Shown: positions 9,092 through 18,127 of the stretch, piece after piece | Layout: every line of letters begins with the position of its first letter | Numbering within the stretch: the stretch's first letter is position 1 | Source of the DNA: Massilia atriviolacea | GTDB taxonomy: Bacteria > Pseudomonadota > Gammaproteobacteria > Burkholderiales > Burkholderiaceae_D | Assembly: GCF_003953935.1 (NCBI RefSeq) | Contig: NZ_RXLQ01000004.1 | Span: 248,001 to 312,000 of the forward strand | Reading direction: 5' to 3' | Length of the DNA stretch: 64,000 nt | Translations under genes and position numbers: made by a program | The notes under the pieces: model-generated | Told to the model about the DNA's origin: nothing | The model's input: the letters and a program-made list of their open reading frames with translations, nothing else | The model's database searches: none

Positions 9092-10134
9092 CCCTGTCGA
9101 CCATGAAAGAGCATTCCATGCCGTATCAGCGTACCGATCGCTTCGATTCCGGACCGGCAGGACCGGCCTGGGCCGGCATGGCCAGCCGGGCCATGCGCCA
9201 CCTGGGCTTCCTGGGCAGTGCGCGCCAGCGCCTGTCGATCCTGATCTTCCACCGCGTGCTGCAGCAGCAGGATGCGATTTTTCCGGACGAGGTCGATGCG
9301 CGCCGTTTCGACGCCCAGCTGACCCAGCTGAAGCAGTGTTTCAACATCATCCCGCTGGCCGAGGGCGTGCGCGGCCTGAAGGCGGGCAAGCTGCCGCCGC
9401 GCGCGGCCTGCATCACCTTCGACGACGGCTATGCCGACAACGCCACCGTCGCGCTGCCGATCCTGCAGCGGCACGGGGTGCACGCGACCTTCTTTATCGC
9501 CAGCGGCTTCCTGGACGGCGGGCGCATGTGGAACGACACGGTGATCGAGCTGATCCGCCGCGCGCCTGCGCGCATCGACCTGCGGCCAGCCGGGCAGGGC
9601 GAATTCGCGCTCGATGGCGCGGGCCAGCGCCAGGCGGCGATTGCGACCCTGCTCGGGGCGCTCAAGTACCTGCCGCTCGAGCAGCGCCTGCGCCAGGTGG
9701 CGGCGCTGTGCGCGCTGGTGCCGGTCGACTTGCCGGACGACCTGATGATGACCTCCGGCCAGGTGCGCCTGCTGCACCGGGCCGGGATGACGATCGGGGC
9801 GCATACGGTCAACCATCCGATCGTGGCGCGCATGGACGCGGCCGGGGCGCGCCAGGAAATTGCCGATGGCAAGGCCGCGCTGGAAGCGATCGTCGGCGCG
9901 CCGGTCACGCTGTTCGCTTACCCGAACGGCAAGCCGGGACAGGATTACCTGGCCGAGCATGTGGCGATCGTGAAGGAACTGGGTTTCGAGGCGGCGGTGT
10001 CGACCTCCTGGGGCGCGGCGCGGCCGGGCGGCGACCTGTTTCAATTGCCGCGATTTACGCCGTGGGACAAGGGCCAGTTCCGCTACCTGCTGCGCATGAT
10101 GCAAAATTTGCGGCGCAATGGCGATACCGTCTGA
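9088..10134 (+). CDS. Polysaccharide deacetylase (NodB homology domain)
   Basis: A carbohydrate esterase family 4-type protein, 348 residues from the coupled ATG at 9088; in-frame ATGs at 9103 and 9118 are alternatives, the last preceded by AAGAG. ITFDDGYADN holds the metal- and catalysis-associated Asp pair. The metal histidines are probably in IGAHTVNHP, and FAYPNGKPGQDY is the late substrate-groove motif. No convincing signal peptide is visible, so it may act on a cytoplasmic or lipid-linked intermediate, or be exported by another route. A roughly 100-residue insertion lies between the first and second metal motifs. It would N-deacetylate hexosamine residues of the EPS. Confidence 0.85.
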   Translation: MTLSTMKEHSMPYQRTDRFDSGPAGPAWAGMASRAMRHLGFLGSARQRLSILIFHRVLQQQDAIFPDEVDARRFDAQLTQLKQCFNIIPLAEGVRGLKAGKLPPRAACITFDDGYADNATVALPILQRHGVHATFFIASGFLDGGRMWNDTVIELIRRAPARIDLRPAGQGEFALDGAGQRQAAIATLLGALKYLPLEQRLRQVAALCALVPVDLPDDLMMTSGQVRLLHRAGMTIGAHTVNHPIVARMDAAGARQEIADGKAALEAIVGAPVTLFAYPNGKPGQDYLAEHVAIVKELGFEAAVSTSWGAARPGGDLFQLPRFTPWDKGQFRYLLRMMQNLRRNGDTV

Positions 10135-10262
10135 GGGGCGCACGCGAAGTGGCGCTCTGGACGGTTTATCCGGGCGCCGTGTACCATGGCGCGCTCTCCA
10201 CGTCGTTGCCGCCCTGACGCGGGAACGGCGCTACATCTGCATTCAATCTCTCTAGGATTTCC

Positions 10263-10508
10263 ATGTATCTCGAAGACATCAAAACCATCCTCACCGACGT
10301 GCTCAGCCTGGGCGATGCCGGCAAGGACCTGAACGAACAGTCGGCCCTGCTGGGCAGCATCCCCGAGCTCGACTCGATGGCGGTGGTGAACCTGATGGCC
10401 GCGCTGGAAGAACATTTCGGCATCACCATCGACGACGACGAAATCAGCGCCAGCACCTTCGAAACGCTGGGCAGCCTGAACGCCTTCGTGCAGCAAAAAC
10501 TGGCCTGA
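10263..10508 (+). CDS. Acyl carrier protein
   Basis: An 81-residue acidic four-helix carrier protein. The phosphopantetheine attachment serine is in PELDSMAVV near residue 38. AGGA precedes the ATG by six bases. It lies 128 bp after the deacetylase and shares its stop with the start of the following hydrolase (TGATG). It probably holds the acyl group activated by the divergently encoded AMP-forming ligase, for transfer by a GNAT-type enzyme to an amino sugar freed by the deacetylase. This chain of reactions is inferred from gene content only. Confidence 0.9.
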   Translation: MYLEDIKTILTDVLSLGDAGKDLNEQSALLGSIPELDSMAVVNLMAALEEHFGITIDDDEISASTFETLGSLNAFVQQKLA

Positions 10509-11404
10509 TGACTGCCCATCCCAAGCCGCCGGGCGCCGAGCCCTTCTTTCTCCGGACGGACTTGGGTCAACGTTTCTGCCTGTTTCACCCGCCCGCCGGC
10601 GCGCGCTGCCGTGGCGCGGTGCTGTACGTCCATCCTTTTGGCGACGAAATGAACAAGGCGCGCCGCATGGCCGCCCTGCAGGCGCGCGCGCTGGCGGCGC
10701 AGGGTGTCGGCGTGCTCCAGCTCGACCTGTACGGCAGCGGCGACAGCAGCGGCGAGTTCGCCGAGGCGCGCTGGGAGATCTGGAAAGACGACCTGGCGGC
10801 CGGCTGCGCCTGGCTGTCGGCGCGCCTCGACGGCGCGCCGCCAAGCTTGTGGGGCCTGCGCCTGGGCGCCCTGCTGGCGCTGGACTACGCGCATGCCGCC
10901 CGCCATCCCCTGGCCAGTCTGGTGCTGTGGCAACCGGTGCAGAACGGCGCCACCTTCCTGACCCAGTTCCTGCGCCTGCTGACCGCCAACGCCATGCTGG
11001 CCGAGGGCGCCGACGGCGCCGTCGGCGCCCTTGGCGCCCTCGGCAAGGCGTCCGGCAAGAGCGCCAGCGCCTTGCGCGCGGCCCTGCTCGGCGGCGAGAT
11101 GCTGGAAGTGGCCGGCTACGAAATCGCCCCCGCGCTGGCGGCCGCCATCGATGGGGTCGACGCGGCCCGGCTGGCGCCGCTCGGCTACCCGGTGCACTGG
11201 CTGGAAACGTCCAGCGCGGCCGAGCGAGCGCTCACGCCCGCCGTGACGCGCCTGGCCGACGCCTGGCGCGCGGCGGGCGTCGCGCTGCACCTGCAGCAGG
11301 TGAGCAGCGCGCCGTTCTGGTCGACCCAGGAAATCGCCGAGTCGCCCGCGCTGCTGGCGGCCACCTCGGCCCTGTTCGCAGGAGGACCGCATGCACGATC
11401 GTGA
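10508..11404 (+). CDS. Alpha/beta hydrolase-fold protein, exosortase A hydrolase 2 type
   Basis: A 298-residue alpha/beta hydrolase-fold protein with an oxyanion-side strand (GAVLYVHPFGDEMNKARRM) and QLDLYGSGDSSGEF, the usual strand-turn after the oxyanion hole. The nucleophile elbow reads WGLRLGALLAL, so the GxSxG serine is replaced by arginine and no obvious nucleophile is present. This matches my memory of the second exosortase A-associated hydrolase subfamily, so it is unlikely to be a sequencing error. The protein may be a binding or scaffold member paired with the downstream hydrolase, which it overlaps by 14 bp. Confidence 0.8.
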   Translation: MTAHPKPPGAEPFFLRTDLGQRFCLFHPPAGARCRGAVLYVHPFGDEMNKARRMAALQARALAAQGVGVLQLDLYGSGDSSGEFAEARWEIWKDDLAAGCAWLSARLDGAPPSLWGLRLGALLALDYAHAARHPLASLVLWQPVQNGATFLTQFLRLLTANAMLAEGADGAVGALGALGKASGKSASALRAALLGGEMLEVAGYEIAPALAAAIDGVDAARLAPLGYPVHWLETSSAAERALTPAVTRLADAWRAAGVALHLQQVSSAPFWSTQEIAESPALLAATSALFAGGPHARS

Positions 11405-12260
11405 CATGGACTATGCTGAAAACGTCGTGCGCTTCAGCTGCGCCGGCGAGGCCTTGTTCGGGATCGTCAGCCTGCCCGTCCAGCCGGCCAGGCGCGCCGT
11501 GCTGATCGTGGTCGGCGGCCCGCAGTACCGGGTCGGCAGCCACCGCCAGTTCACCACCCTGGCGCGCGGCCTGGCGGCGCAAGGCATCGCCGTGCTGCGC
11601 TTCGATTACCGGGGCATGGGCGACAGCGAAGGCGCCATGCGCGACTTCGAGGCGGTCGGCGAAGACTTGCGCGCCGCCGTCGACAGCCTGTTCGAGGCCG
11701 TGCCCGGCCTCGACGACGTGGTCATCTGGGGCTTGTGCGACGGCGCCTCGGCCGCGCTGTTCTACGCCGCCGGCGATGCCCGCGTGAGCGGGCTGGTGCT
11801 GCTCAACCCGTGGGTGCGCACCAGCGGCGGCCATGCCAAGGCCACCATCAAGCACTATTACCGCGCCCGCCTGTTCGACCCGGCACTGTGGAAGAAGATC
11901 GTGCGCGGTCAATTCGACGTGCGGGCGGCCGCCGGCTCCTTCCTGCGCATCGCCGCTGCGGCGCTCGGCAAGGGGCAGGGCGGCGCGGCCGGCAGTGCTG
12001 TCGCGGCGGCATCGCTGCCCGAACGCATGCAGGCCGGGCTGGCGCGCTTTCGCGGCAAGGTGCTGTTGATCATCAGCGGCGCCGACCTGACCGCCCAGGA
12101 ATTTCTCGACACCGCCGCCGGTTCGGACGCGTGGCAGGCCTTGCTGGCCGCGCCGCGCGTGTCGCGCCAGACCCTGGCGGAAGCCGACCACACATTTTCG
12201 CGCCGCGTGTGGAAAGAGCAGGTGCTGCACTGGACCGGCGACTGGCTGCGCTCGTGGTAA
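11391..12260 (+). CDS. Alpha/beta hydrolase, exosortase A hydrolase 1 type
   Basis: A 289-residue alpha/beta hydrolase. AGGAGG five bases before the ATG at 11391 fixes the start, inside the end of the preceding gene. Features are VVGGPQYRVGSHRQF (oxyanion region), RFDYRGMGDSEG, and the elbow WGLCDGASAAL, in which cysteine replaces the usual serine. A late ISGADLTAQEF carries a candidate acid residue, and EADHTFSRR supplies the catalytic histidine. A Cys-His-Asp triad suggests thioesterase or dienelactone-hydrolase-like chemistry, consistent with releasing or transferring an acyl group from the neighbouring carrier protein. Confidence 0.85.
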   Translation: MHDRDMDYAENVVRFSCAGEALFGIVSLPVQPARRAVLIVVGGPQYRVGSHRQFTTLARGLAAQGIAVLRFDYRGMGDSEGAMRDFEAVGEDLRAAVDSLFEAVPGLDDVVIWGLCDGASAALFYAAGDARVSGLVLLNPWVRTSGGHAKATIKHYYRARLFDPALWKKIVRGQFDVRAAAGSFLRIAAAALGKGQGGAAGSAVAAASLPERMQAGLARFRGKVLLIISGADLTAQEFLDTAAGSDAWQALLAAPRVSRQTLAEADHTFSRRVWKEQVLHWTGDWLRSW

Positions 12261-12297
12261 GCCGCGCCGCCCCTTCATGCCAGACGAGAGGACATCG

Positions 12298-12924
12298 ATG
12301 AAACTATTGCCTTACCTGTTAGCCGGCACCGTGCTGCTGACCTCGACGGGCGCCCAGGCGCTCAATTATTGCGGCGAGCTGAAGAACCACTACGGCCCGC
12401 TCGACTACCGCAAGCGCGGCCAGGTCAACCTGGAAATCGTCGAGGGCGCCCACTTCACGCCCGACATCGAGGCCGGCATCCGGGGCAACACCAGCTATCT
12501 CGGCGGCGACCTCGACTACACCCTGCGCGCCATTCCCAACCACGTGCGCGCCCTGGCGACCCTGGCCATGGTCAGCCTGCGCGACAAGCAGGTCAAGGTG
12601 CCGGCCACCAAGTGGCCGACCGAATGCTATTTCAACCGCGCCATCCGCTTCGCCCCGGACGACGGCGCGGTGCGCGCCACCTATGGCAGCTACCTGCTCG
12701 CGCTCGGCAAGACCGGCGAGGCGGTCGACATGTTCGCCACCGCCGTCGAGCTGGCGCCGGAAGACCCGACCATCAATTACAACGCCGGGCTCGCGTATCT
12801 CAAAAAGAAGGACTACGACAAGGCCAGGCTGCACGCCAAAAAGGCCTACGACTTGGGATTCCCATTGCCGGGGCTCAAGAACAAGCTGGTCGAGGCCGGC
12901 AAATGGGACGAGCCGGCCAAATGA
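12298..12924 (+). CDS. Secreted TPR-repeat protein
   Basis: A 208-residue protein with an N-terminal Sec signal peptide (MKLLPYLLAGTVLLTSTGAQA, cleavage expected after QA) and a C-terminal pair of tetratricopeptide repeats (from about residue 105: VRATYGSYLLALGKTGEAVD and INYNAGLAYLKKKDYDKARL). I chose the ATG at 12298 because it follows AGAGGA and starts the signal peptide; an in-frame ATG at 12277 would bury it. It probably acts as a periplasmic scaffold or outer-membrane assembly factor for the EPS machinery. It is in the rightward operon, 37 bp after the hydrolase. Confidence 0.8.
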   Translation: MKLLPYLLAGTVLLTSTGAQALNYCGELKNHYGPLDYRKRGQVNLEIVEGAHFTPDIEAGIRGNTSYLGGDLDYTLRAIPNHVRALATLAMVSLRDKQVKVPATKWPTECYFNRAIRFAPDDGAVRATYGSYLLALGKTGEAVDMFATAVELAPEDPTINYNAGLAYLKKKDYDKARLHAKKAYDLGFPLPGLKNKLVEAGKWDEPAK

Positions 12925-12975
12925 GCGGCATGCCGCGCTCCGGCCATCCCCTTTGCACGCCCTGAGGCGCAGCCG

Positions 12976-14193
12976 ATGCGCCGCCTGGTCCTTGTCTTCC
13001 TTGTCCTGATCGTCTACGGCAGCCTGTATCCCTTCGGCGGCTGGAGCGAGCCGCCCGCGCCCCTGTTCAGCTTCCTGTTCGCCAGCCCCGCGCGCGTGGA
13101 AAAAGCCGACCTGGTCCAGAACGTGCTGGCCTATATGCCCTTCGGCCTGTTCATGGTGGCCTGGCTGATGCGCAGCACGCGCTTCGGCGTGGCGCTGCTG
13201 ACGGCGGCCGTGGCCGGCGGCGTGCTGAGCCTGGCGATGGAGTCGATCCAGCAATTCCTGCCGAGCCGGGACGCTTCGCGCATCGACCTGGTCTTGAATA
13301 TTGCCGGCAGCGTGGCCGGCGGCATGCTGGCCTCCCTGTTGCGTGGCCACACCCTGGGCGGACCGCGCCTGGCGGCCGTGCGCGCGCAATGGCTGCGCAG
13401 CGGCACCTTGCCCAACCTGGGGCTGGCGGCGCTGGCGCTGTGGGCGCTGTCGCAGACCAGCCCGCTTGTGCCGACCTTCGACATCGGCCAGGTGCGGCAC
13501 GGGCTGGCGCTGCTCTACCACGCGCTGCGCGAACCGGGCAGCATGCAGCCGGCCCAGCTGCTGACCTACGCCTGCTACCTGGCCGGCCTGGGCTTGCTGG
13601 CGCGCACCCTGACGCGCGACGGCAAGCCGGCCCTGCCGCTGTTCGGCGCGCTGGTCGCTTGCGTACTCCTGCTCAAGATCATCGTCGAGGGGCGCCAGTT
13701 GTCGCTCGAAGCGGTGGCCGGGGCCTTTGCCGCCTGGATGTTCCTGCTCGCCGCCAGCCGCCTGCGCCAGGCTGCGTGGATGGGGATGGCGCTGATCGGC
13801 GCCGGCTTCGTCGTCAGCGAACTGGCGCCGGGGCCGGAAGGCATGGTCTACGGCTTCAACTGGATTCCGCTGATGGGGCAGATGCGCTCGCTGTCGGGCT
13901 TGCAGAATATCCTGGAGATTTTCTGGCCGTTTTTCGCGATCGCGTATTTTGCGCGCCTGGCGACCCCGATCGGGCACCGCCAGCCGGTGGTGGTGATCGG
14001 CAGCGCGGCGATCGCGGCGCTGGTATTCTGGCTGGAATGGTCGCAGCAAGGCTTGCCGGGGCGCTTCGGCGATATCACCCAGGTCTTGCTGGCCTGTGCC
14101 GGGTGGATCATTCCCTGGACCTTCGCCGGACCGGATTTCAGTGCGTATCGGGCGCCAGGCGAGCGCTGCCTTCGCCGCGCGCCGGATCGCTGA
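12976..14193 (+). CDS. VanZ-like polytopic membrane protein
   Basis: A 405-residue membrane protein. The first half is VanZ-like: YGSLYPFGGW, then DLVQNVLAYMPFGLFM and ESIQQFLPSRDASRIDLVLN, the conserved acidic/arginine pattern of the family. Further hydrophobic helices follow to the C-terminus. VanZ-like proteins recur at the end of EPS and exosortase A operons and their biochemical role is unsettled. It starts 51 bp after the TPR gene and ends convergent to zapE, with only 21 bp between the two stops. Confidence 0.8.
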   Translation: MRRLVLVFLVLIVYGSLYPFGGWSEPPAPLFSFLFASPARVEKADLVQNVLAYMPFGLFMVAWLMRSTRFGVALLTAAVAGGVLSLAMESIQQFLPSRDASRIDLVLNIAGSVAGGMLASLLRGHTLGGPRLAAVRAQWLRSGTLPNLGLAALALWALSQTSPLVPTFDIGQVRHGLALLYHALREPGSMQPAQLLTYACYLAGLGLLARTLTRDGKPALPLFGALVACVLLLKIIVEGRQLSLEAVAGAFAAWMFLLAASRLRQAAWMGMALIGAGFVVSELAPGPEGMVYGFNWIPLMGQMRSLSGLQNILEIFWPFFAIAYFARLATPIGHRQPVVVIGSAAIAALVFWLEWSQQGLPGRFGDITQVLLACAGWIIPWTFAGPDFSAYRAPGERCLRRAPDR

Positions 14194-14214
14194 CGGCGCG
14201 GCCCGCGGCGCCGC

Positions 14215-15303
14215 TCAGGCCGGTTCCCCCGCCACCCGCGCATCCTGCGCCAGCAGCGCGCTGACCTCGTCATAGCTGCGCGCCTGCATTTCCGCCAGCC
14301 GGCTGAGCGTCCTCGACAAGTCATGCGCGCCTTCCAGCTCGCGGATCGCCGGGGCGAGCGGGCGGTCGGACGCGATCAGGAGCTGGTGGCGGCGGTCGTA
14401 AAAAATGTCCACCAGCCAGATAAAGCGCTGCAAGGTGCTGGGAGAGGACAATGCCTTCACATGCACCTGGTCGAGGATCAGGGCTTGCCAGCGCTCGGCC
14501 AGTTCCAGGTAATCGAGGTGCGAACGGCTGGCCACGCACAGGGCGTCGAAGTCCACCCACAGCATGCGCTTGCCGGCGCCGCGCGCCTGCAGCGGGCGCC
14601 CGGCCACGGCCACCATGGCCGCCTGGGGCTGGTAGCTGTCCTCGGCGTGCGCGTAGATGCGGCCCAGCTGCCCGGCCGTCAGGGAGTTCAGCGGGGTCAG
14701 GAAGCGCTGCGCTTCAGGACGTTCGCCCTTGCAGCGGTAATCGCGCGCGCCGGTGAAATGGACGACCTCGAAATCCTTCTCGATACGCTCGATGGTGGGG
14801 CGGAAACGTTCGTGAAACTGCGGATTGGGCAGCAAGCCCTCGGGCGCGTAGTTCGAGGTCAGCACGACGCGCACCTCGAGTGCCAGCGCGGTGTCGAGAA
14901 ACCAGCCGACCAGGAAGGCGTCGGCAATGTCGTGGACGTGGAATTCGTCGAAGCACAGCAGTTCGATGCCGTCCAGCCAGCGCCGGGTCGCCATGACCAG
15001 CGGATCGCCGGCGCCGGGCGGCTCGCTCATCTGGCGCTGCCGGATCTCGCGCAGGAATTCGTGGAAATGGATGCGCCGCTTCGAACACGTGGCCAGGGCG
15101 AAGATCGTATCGACCACCATGCTCTTGCCGCGCCCGGGCAAGCCGTGGCAATACACGCCCAGCGGGCCGCGCCGGCGCCGCAGCCAGCCGCCCTTGTCCG
15201 CGTCCAGCAAGGCCAGGATGGCGCCGATGGCGCGCCGCTGGCTGTCGTCGGGATCGATGCCGCGCGCGGCCAGGGTGCGCAGGACCAGGGCGTCGTCAAG
15301 CAT
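14215..15303 (-). CDS. zapE: Cell division ATPase ZapE (AFG1-like)
   Basis: A 362-residue AAA-family ATPase of the AFG1/ZapE family, the usual length. The Walker A motif is GLPGRGKS at residues 54-61, Walker B is LLCFDEFHV, and TSNYAPEGL is the sensor-type segment. ZapE associates with the Z-ring and is needed under stress or anaerobic growth in Escherichia coli; the mitochondrial homologue helps degrade respiratory-complex subunits. It is transcribed alone from an AT-rich upstream region and seems unrelated to the flanking EPS genes. Confidence 0.9.
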   Translation of the reverse strand: MLDDALVLRTLAARGIDPDDSQRRAIGAILALLDADKGGWLRRRRGPLGVYCHGLPGRGKSMVVDTIFALATCSKRRIHFHEFLREIRQRQMSEPPGAGDPLVMATRRWLDGIELLCFDEFHVHDIADAFLVGWFLDTALALEVRVVLTSNYAPEGLLPNPQFHERFRPTIERIEKDFEVVHFTGARDYRCKGERPEAQRFLTPLNSLTAGQLGRIYAHAEDSYQPQAAMVAVAGRPLQARGAGKRMLWVDFDALCVASRSHLDYLELAERWQALILDQVHVKALSSPSTLQRFIWLVDIFYDRRHQLLIASDRPLAPAIRELEGAHDLSRTLSRLAEMQARSYDEVSALLAQDARVAGEPA

Positions 15304-15364
15304 GGCCCACCCTTCGCCATCGAACAGATTCTCTGCCTCCGCTGATCATCGCTTGTTTTCTCCG

Positions 15365-15377
15365 GATTATGATAATC
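15365..15377. promoter_or_regulatory. GATTAT-G-ATAATC palindrome, Fur-box-like
   Basis: A 13-bp palindrome about 60 bp upstream of the zapE start. Twelve of 13 bases agree with the first 13 of the classical Fur consensus, but the third hexamer is not conserved. Iron control of zapE or of the diiron-enzyme cassette is possible but weakly supported. Confidence 0.3.
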
Positions 15378-15442
15378 GAATAAGTCGCGCATGCCGCGCG
15401 CGCTCACGATACCACAAACGCATTTTTAATTGTTCTCGGATG

Positions 15443-15467
15443 CAATCCGGATAAAACAAACGGATTG
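15443..15467. promoter_or_regulatory. Inverted repeat CAATCCG-N11-CGGATTG
   Basis: A perfect 7-bp dyad with an AT-rich 11-bp spacer, midway between the divergent zapE and cassette genes. The geometry (half-site plus 11-bp spacer) resembles that of dimeric LysR- or LuxR-type regulators. No regulator gene is in the cassette. Confidence 0.45.
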
Positions 15468-15924
15468 TTCGTGATTATATGGAGTAATTCATAATACCGC
15501 CGCCCGCGCTTATCGGCCCGGCTATCCGGCAAGTCAATTTTTTCTGCATGATTTCGTTTAAAAATTTTTCTGCTTGAAGATAGGCGCAAGATAAACCGAA
15601 AATTCCTCTGAAAACGTCGTCAGGTCGAATAAAATTTCTCTAAATTGCCGTGCAATATTATTTTATAAAAAACATTGCGTAAAATATAAAATATGACTTG
15701 CAGCGGTTCCCGGCTGCATTAGAATTCATTCCGTGCCACGTGAATACCGGGATAAAAAATCAAGGCCGAACTGGGCCTGGCGCAACCACGCCGATCTCTC
15801 ACCATATAAACCGGGCAGCGCGCGCATACGCTATCAAGACGTATCGGGACGCCATGCGAAAGGGATGCAGGACAAGCATTGCGTGTTTAAGGGAATGTAC
15901 AGTACCTAACTTTGCGAAATATCA

Positions 15925-16698
15925 ATGAAACATCAATTACTTGACCATATGAAAAGCCTCGAAGTCCACCCGGTCTTCGATAACGACTACTTCAGGTTTG
16001 TCAAAGAAACGCCGCTGACGCCGCAGCTGTATGCGGTGCACCGCGCCAATTTCTTTTTCAGGACCATGGCGACCGTGATCGGCATCGCCCATGTCTGCGC
16101 CGCAGCGGCCGCCAACCACGACCAGGATACCCTGATCCTCTTTTCCTATATCCTCAACGAGGAATGCGGCGACGGCCAGCAGTCGAAATGCCACGAACTC
16201 CTGATGGAGCATTCGCATAATCTGTTCGGGCAGTTCGAATTCGATTTGCCGGCCCTGAAAGTGCGGGATCTGGAAGGCCGCCGCGATGGCACGCGCGATG
16301 AAAAAGCAACTAGCCTGGTGATCGATGAAACCAAGGATTACCGCACCAGGATCCATGCCTTGTTAACCCGGAATTATCCAACCATGCTGGGCGTCGCTTA
16401 TGCGCTGGAAACGCATGCCAGCGTCATGCTGACCTGCTTCAGGGACATGTTCAACCTGAACCGCAAATATCTGGACAAGGACGATTTCGTGCGCAAGGTG
16501 GAGATTTACTTTAATTGCCACCTCGATAGCGGCGTCGAAGACCGGCATGCCAGCGATGCGCAGCAATGCGTGCTGAATAATTGCGTCTCCGAACAGGATC
16601 TGGCCGATATCAAACACGGTATCGATGCCACGCTGGAGATTCAGCATGCCATGTGGAATGGCATGTACCGGCGCGCCATGGAAATCCGGAACAACTAG
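15925..16698 (+). CDS. Haem-oxygenase-like diiron oxidase/oxygenase (HDO family)
   Basis: A 257-residue all-helical protein of the iron-containing redox enzyme/HDO superfamily, which includes UndA, BesC and the central domain of SznF. Candidate iron ligands follow the family pattern: Glu79 or Glu80 with His90 in NEECGDGQQSKCH, Glu162 in LETHAS, and H199-x5-E205-x2-H208 in YFNCHLDSGVEDRH. Family members use dioxygen to desaturate, cleave or N-oxidise amino acids and fatty acids. Here it is the first gene of a five-gene cassette, so it probably performs the key oxidation on an amino acid or amine. The substrate is unknown. Confidence 0.8.
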   Translation: MKHQLLDHMKSLEVHPVFDNDYFRFVKETPLTPQLYAVHRANFFFRTMATVIGIAHVCAAAAANHDQDTLILFSYILNEECGDGQQSKCHELLMEHSHNLFGQFEFDLPALKVRDLEGRRDGTRDEKATSLVIDETKDYRTRIHALLTRNYPTMLGVAYALETHASVMLTCFRDMFNLNRKYLDKDDFVRKVEIYFNCHLDSGVEDRHASDAQQCVLNNCVSEQDLADIKHGIDATLEIQHAMWNGMYRRAMEIRNN

Positions 16699-16846
16699 CA
16701 AAACAAGCGGCGGAACGGGCAGTGACGACCGGTTAATTCCCGCCAGCCTGTTTTCGTGCCGCCCTGCCGGACTACACGGTCCGGCAGGCGGCCGAGCTGT
16801 TCCGCGATACGCCATCGGGCCCCCCTACATTCTAAAGGTTGACATA

Positions 16847-18127
16847 ATGAGCAAGACACAAAGTGCTTTTTCCGATGCCGCCCTGAGCATCGGCGAATCG
16901 ATCACGCATGGCGCGCGCATGCGCATCGCCAAACTCAATGCGGGCTACGACGAGAAGGACAAGATCATCGACCTGAGCATCGGCACGCTGGACCTGGCGA
17001 CCGACCGCTTTATCGACAACGGCGTGATCGAGTTTATCAAGACCAAGCCCGAGCTGATCCACCAGTTCGCGCCGGTCAAGGGCTTCGATTTCCTGCTTGA
17101 AGCGATCTCCAGGCGGCACGAGCGCCTGCATGGCGTCGTCTACGATCCGGCCACCGAGATCATGGTCACGCCGGGCGGCATCAAGGGTTCGATCGCCGTG
17201 GTGCTGCATACCTTGCTCAATCCCGGCGACGAGGTGGTGGTGCCGCTGCCGAACTGGCCGCATTATGCCGACATGATCCATCTGCACGGCGGCAAGCCGG
17301 TGTTCGTGCAGTCGCGCGATTTTGTCGAAAAGGGACTCGATGCCGAGGACCTGGACCGTGCCATCACGGCCAGGACCAAGCTGCTGATCCTGGGCGATTG
17401 CATCAATCCGACCGGAAAAGTGTATACGACCGAGGAGTTGACCAGCCTGGCCGCGGTGATCGCCAGGCACAACCGGCAGCGCGCCCACGATGGGCAGAGC
17501 CCGCTGTTCGTCCTGTACGACTGTCCGTACGAAGCGCACGTGCTGCATAAGCGGCCGCAGGCGCTGGCGGCGCTGTCGGTGGGCGACTATGCCTTGCGCC
17601 AGCATGTCATCAACGTCACCGGACCAGGCAAGACCTATGGCATGCATGGCGACCGGATCGGCTATCTGTGCGCGCCGGCCGGCTTCGTTGCCGTGGCCGC
17701 GAATGTGCAGGTCAACCTGAATTCCTTTGCCTGCACCTACGGCCAGGTGGCCTGTTTTTACGCCTTGCACCGCAATATGGACGAAGTCGCCCTCAGCCGG
17801 GCCACGCACGCACGCGAGAATACCCTGCACATGATCGACCTGCTGCGCGCCAGCGGCCTGTCGGTGCACACGCCGCAAGGGGGTTATTTCATCTTCGTCG
17901 ACCTGGCCGCGTATGCCGGGCGCTATGCGCAGCGCGGCATGGACAGTGCCGAGCAGTTTCTGCTTGAAAAAGCCCGTGTCGCGGCGATCAACGGCGAGCA
18001 TTTCGCCGAAGGCTATGCCGACGCCAGCCGCTACCGGCACTTTGTGCGCATCAACTGCGGCAGGGAGCGCGAGGTACTGGTGCAGGCGGCGCGGCGCATC
18101 GCGCTTGCCTTGGAAGAGCTCGGCTGA
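16847..18127 (+). CDS. Class I/II PLP-dependent aminotransferase
   Basis: A 426-residue fold-type I enzyme. Conserved elements are the DCINPTGKVYT strand (NPTG), YDCPYEAHV (the PLP-ring Asp-x-x-Tyr), GPGKTYGMHGDRIGY with the Schiff-base lysine, and a late VRINCG with the carboxylate-binding arginine. The ATG at 16847 follows AAAGG; the open frame begins earlier but lacks a better start. It probably transaminates an amino acid that is the substrate or product of the neighbouring HDO enzyme. Its stop overlaps the next start (TGATG). Confidence 0.85.
   Translation: MSKTQSAFSDAALSIGESITHGARMRIAKLNAGYDEKDKIIDLSIGTLDLATDRFIDNGVIEFIKTKPELIHQFAPVKGFDFLLEAISRRHERLHGVVYDPATEIMVTPGGIKGSIAVVLHTLLNPGDEVVVPLPNWPHYADMIHLHGGKPVFVQSRDFVEKGLDAEDLDRAITARTKLLILGDCINPTGKVYTTEELTSLAAVIARHNRQRAHDGQSPLFVLYDCPYEAHVLHKRPQALAALSVGDYALRQHVINVTGPGKTYGMHGDRIGYLCAPAGFVAVAANVQVNLNSFACTYGQVACFYALHRNMDEVALSRATHARENTLHMIDLLRASGLSVHTPQGGYFIFVDLAAYAGRYAQRGMDSAEQFLLEKARVAAINGEHFAEGYADASRYRHFVRINCGREREVLVQAARRIALALEELG

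Larger units (their letters stand above)
15304..15924. other. 621-bp AT-rich intergenic region upstream of HDO cassette
   Basis: A non-coding stretch much richer in A and T than its surroundings, especially 15400-15700. It separates zapE (leftward) from the biosynthetic cassette (rightward) and so should hold both promoters. I see two dyads, at 15365-15377 and 15443-15467, described separately. Short open frames at 15404-15589 (minus) and 15698-15928 (plus) have no recognisable features. Confidence 0.7.

Noticed and set aside
15404-15589. 61-codon minus-strand frame in the AT-rich intergenic region
   Set aside because: No ribosome binding site, no conserved pattern, and it overlaps the candidate operator.
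15698-15928. 76-codon plus-strand frame before the HDO gene
   Set aside because: It overlaps the HDO start by a few bases, has no recognisable domain and lies where the promoter and leader should be.
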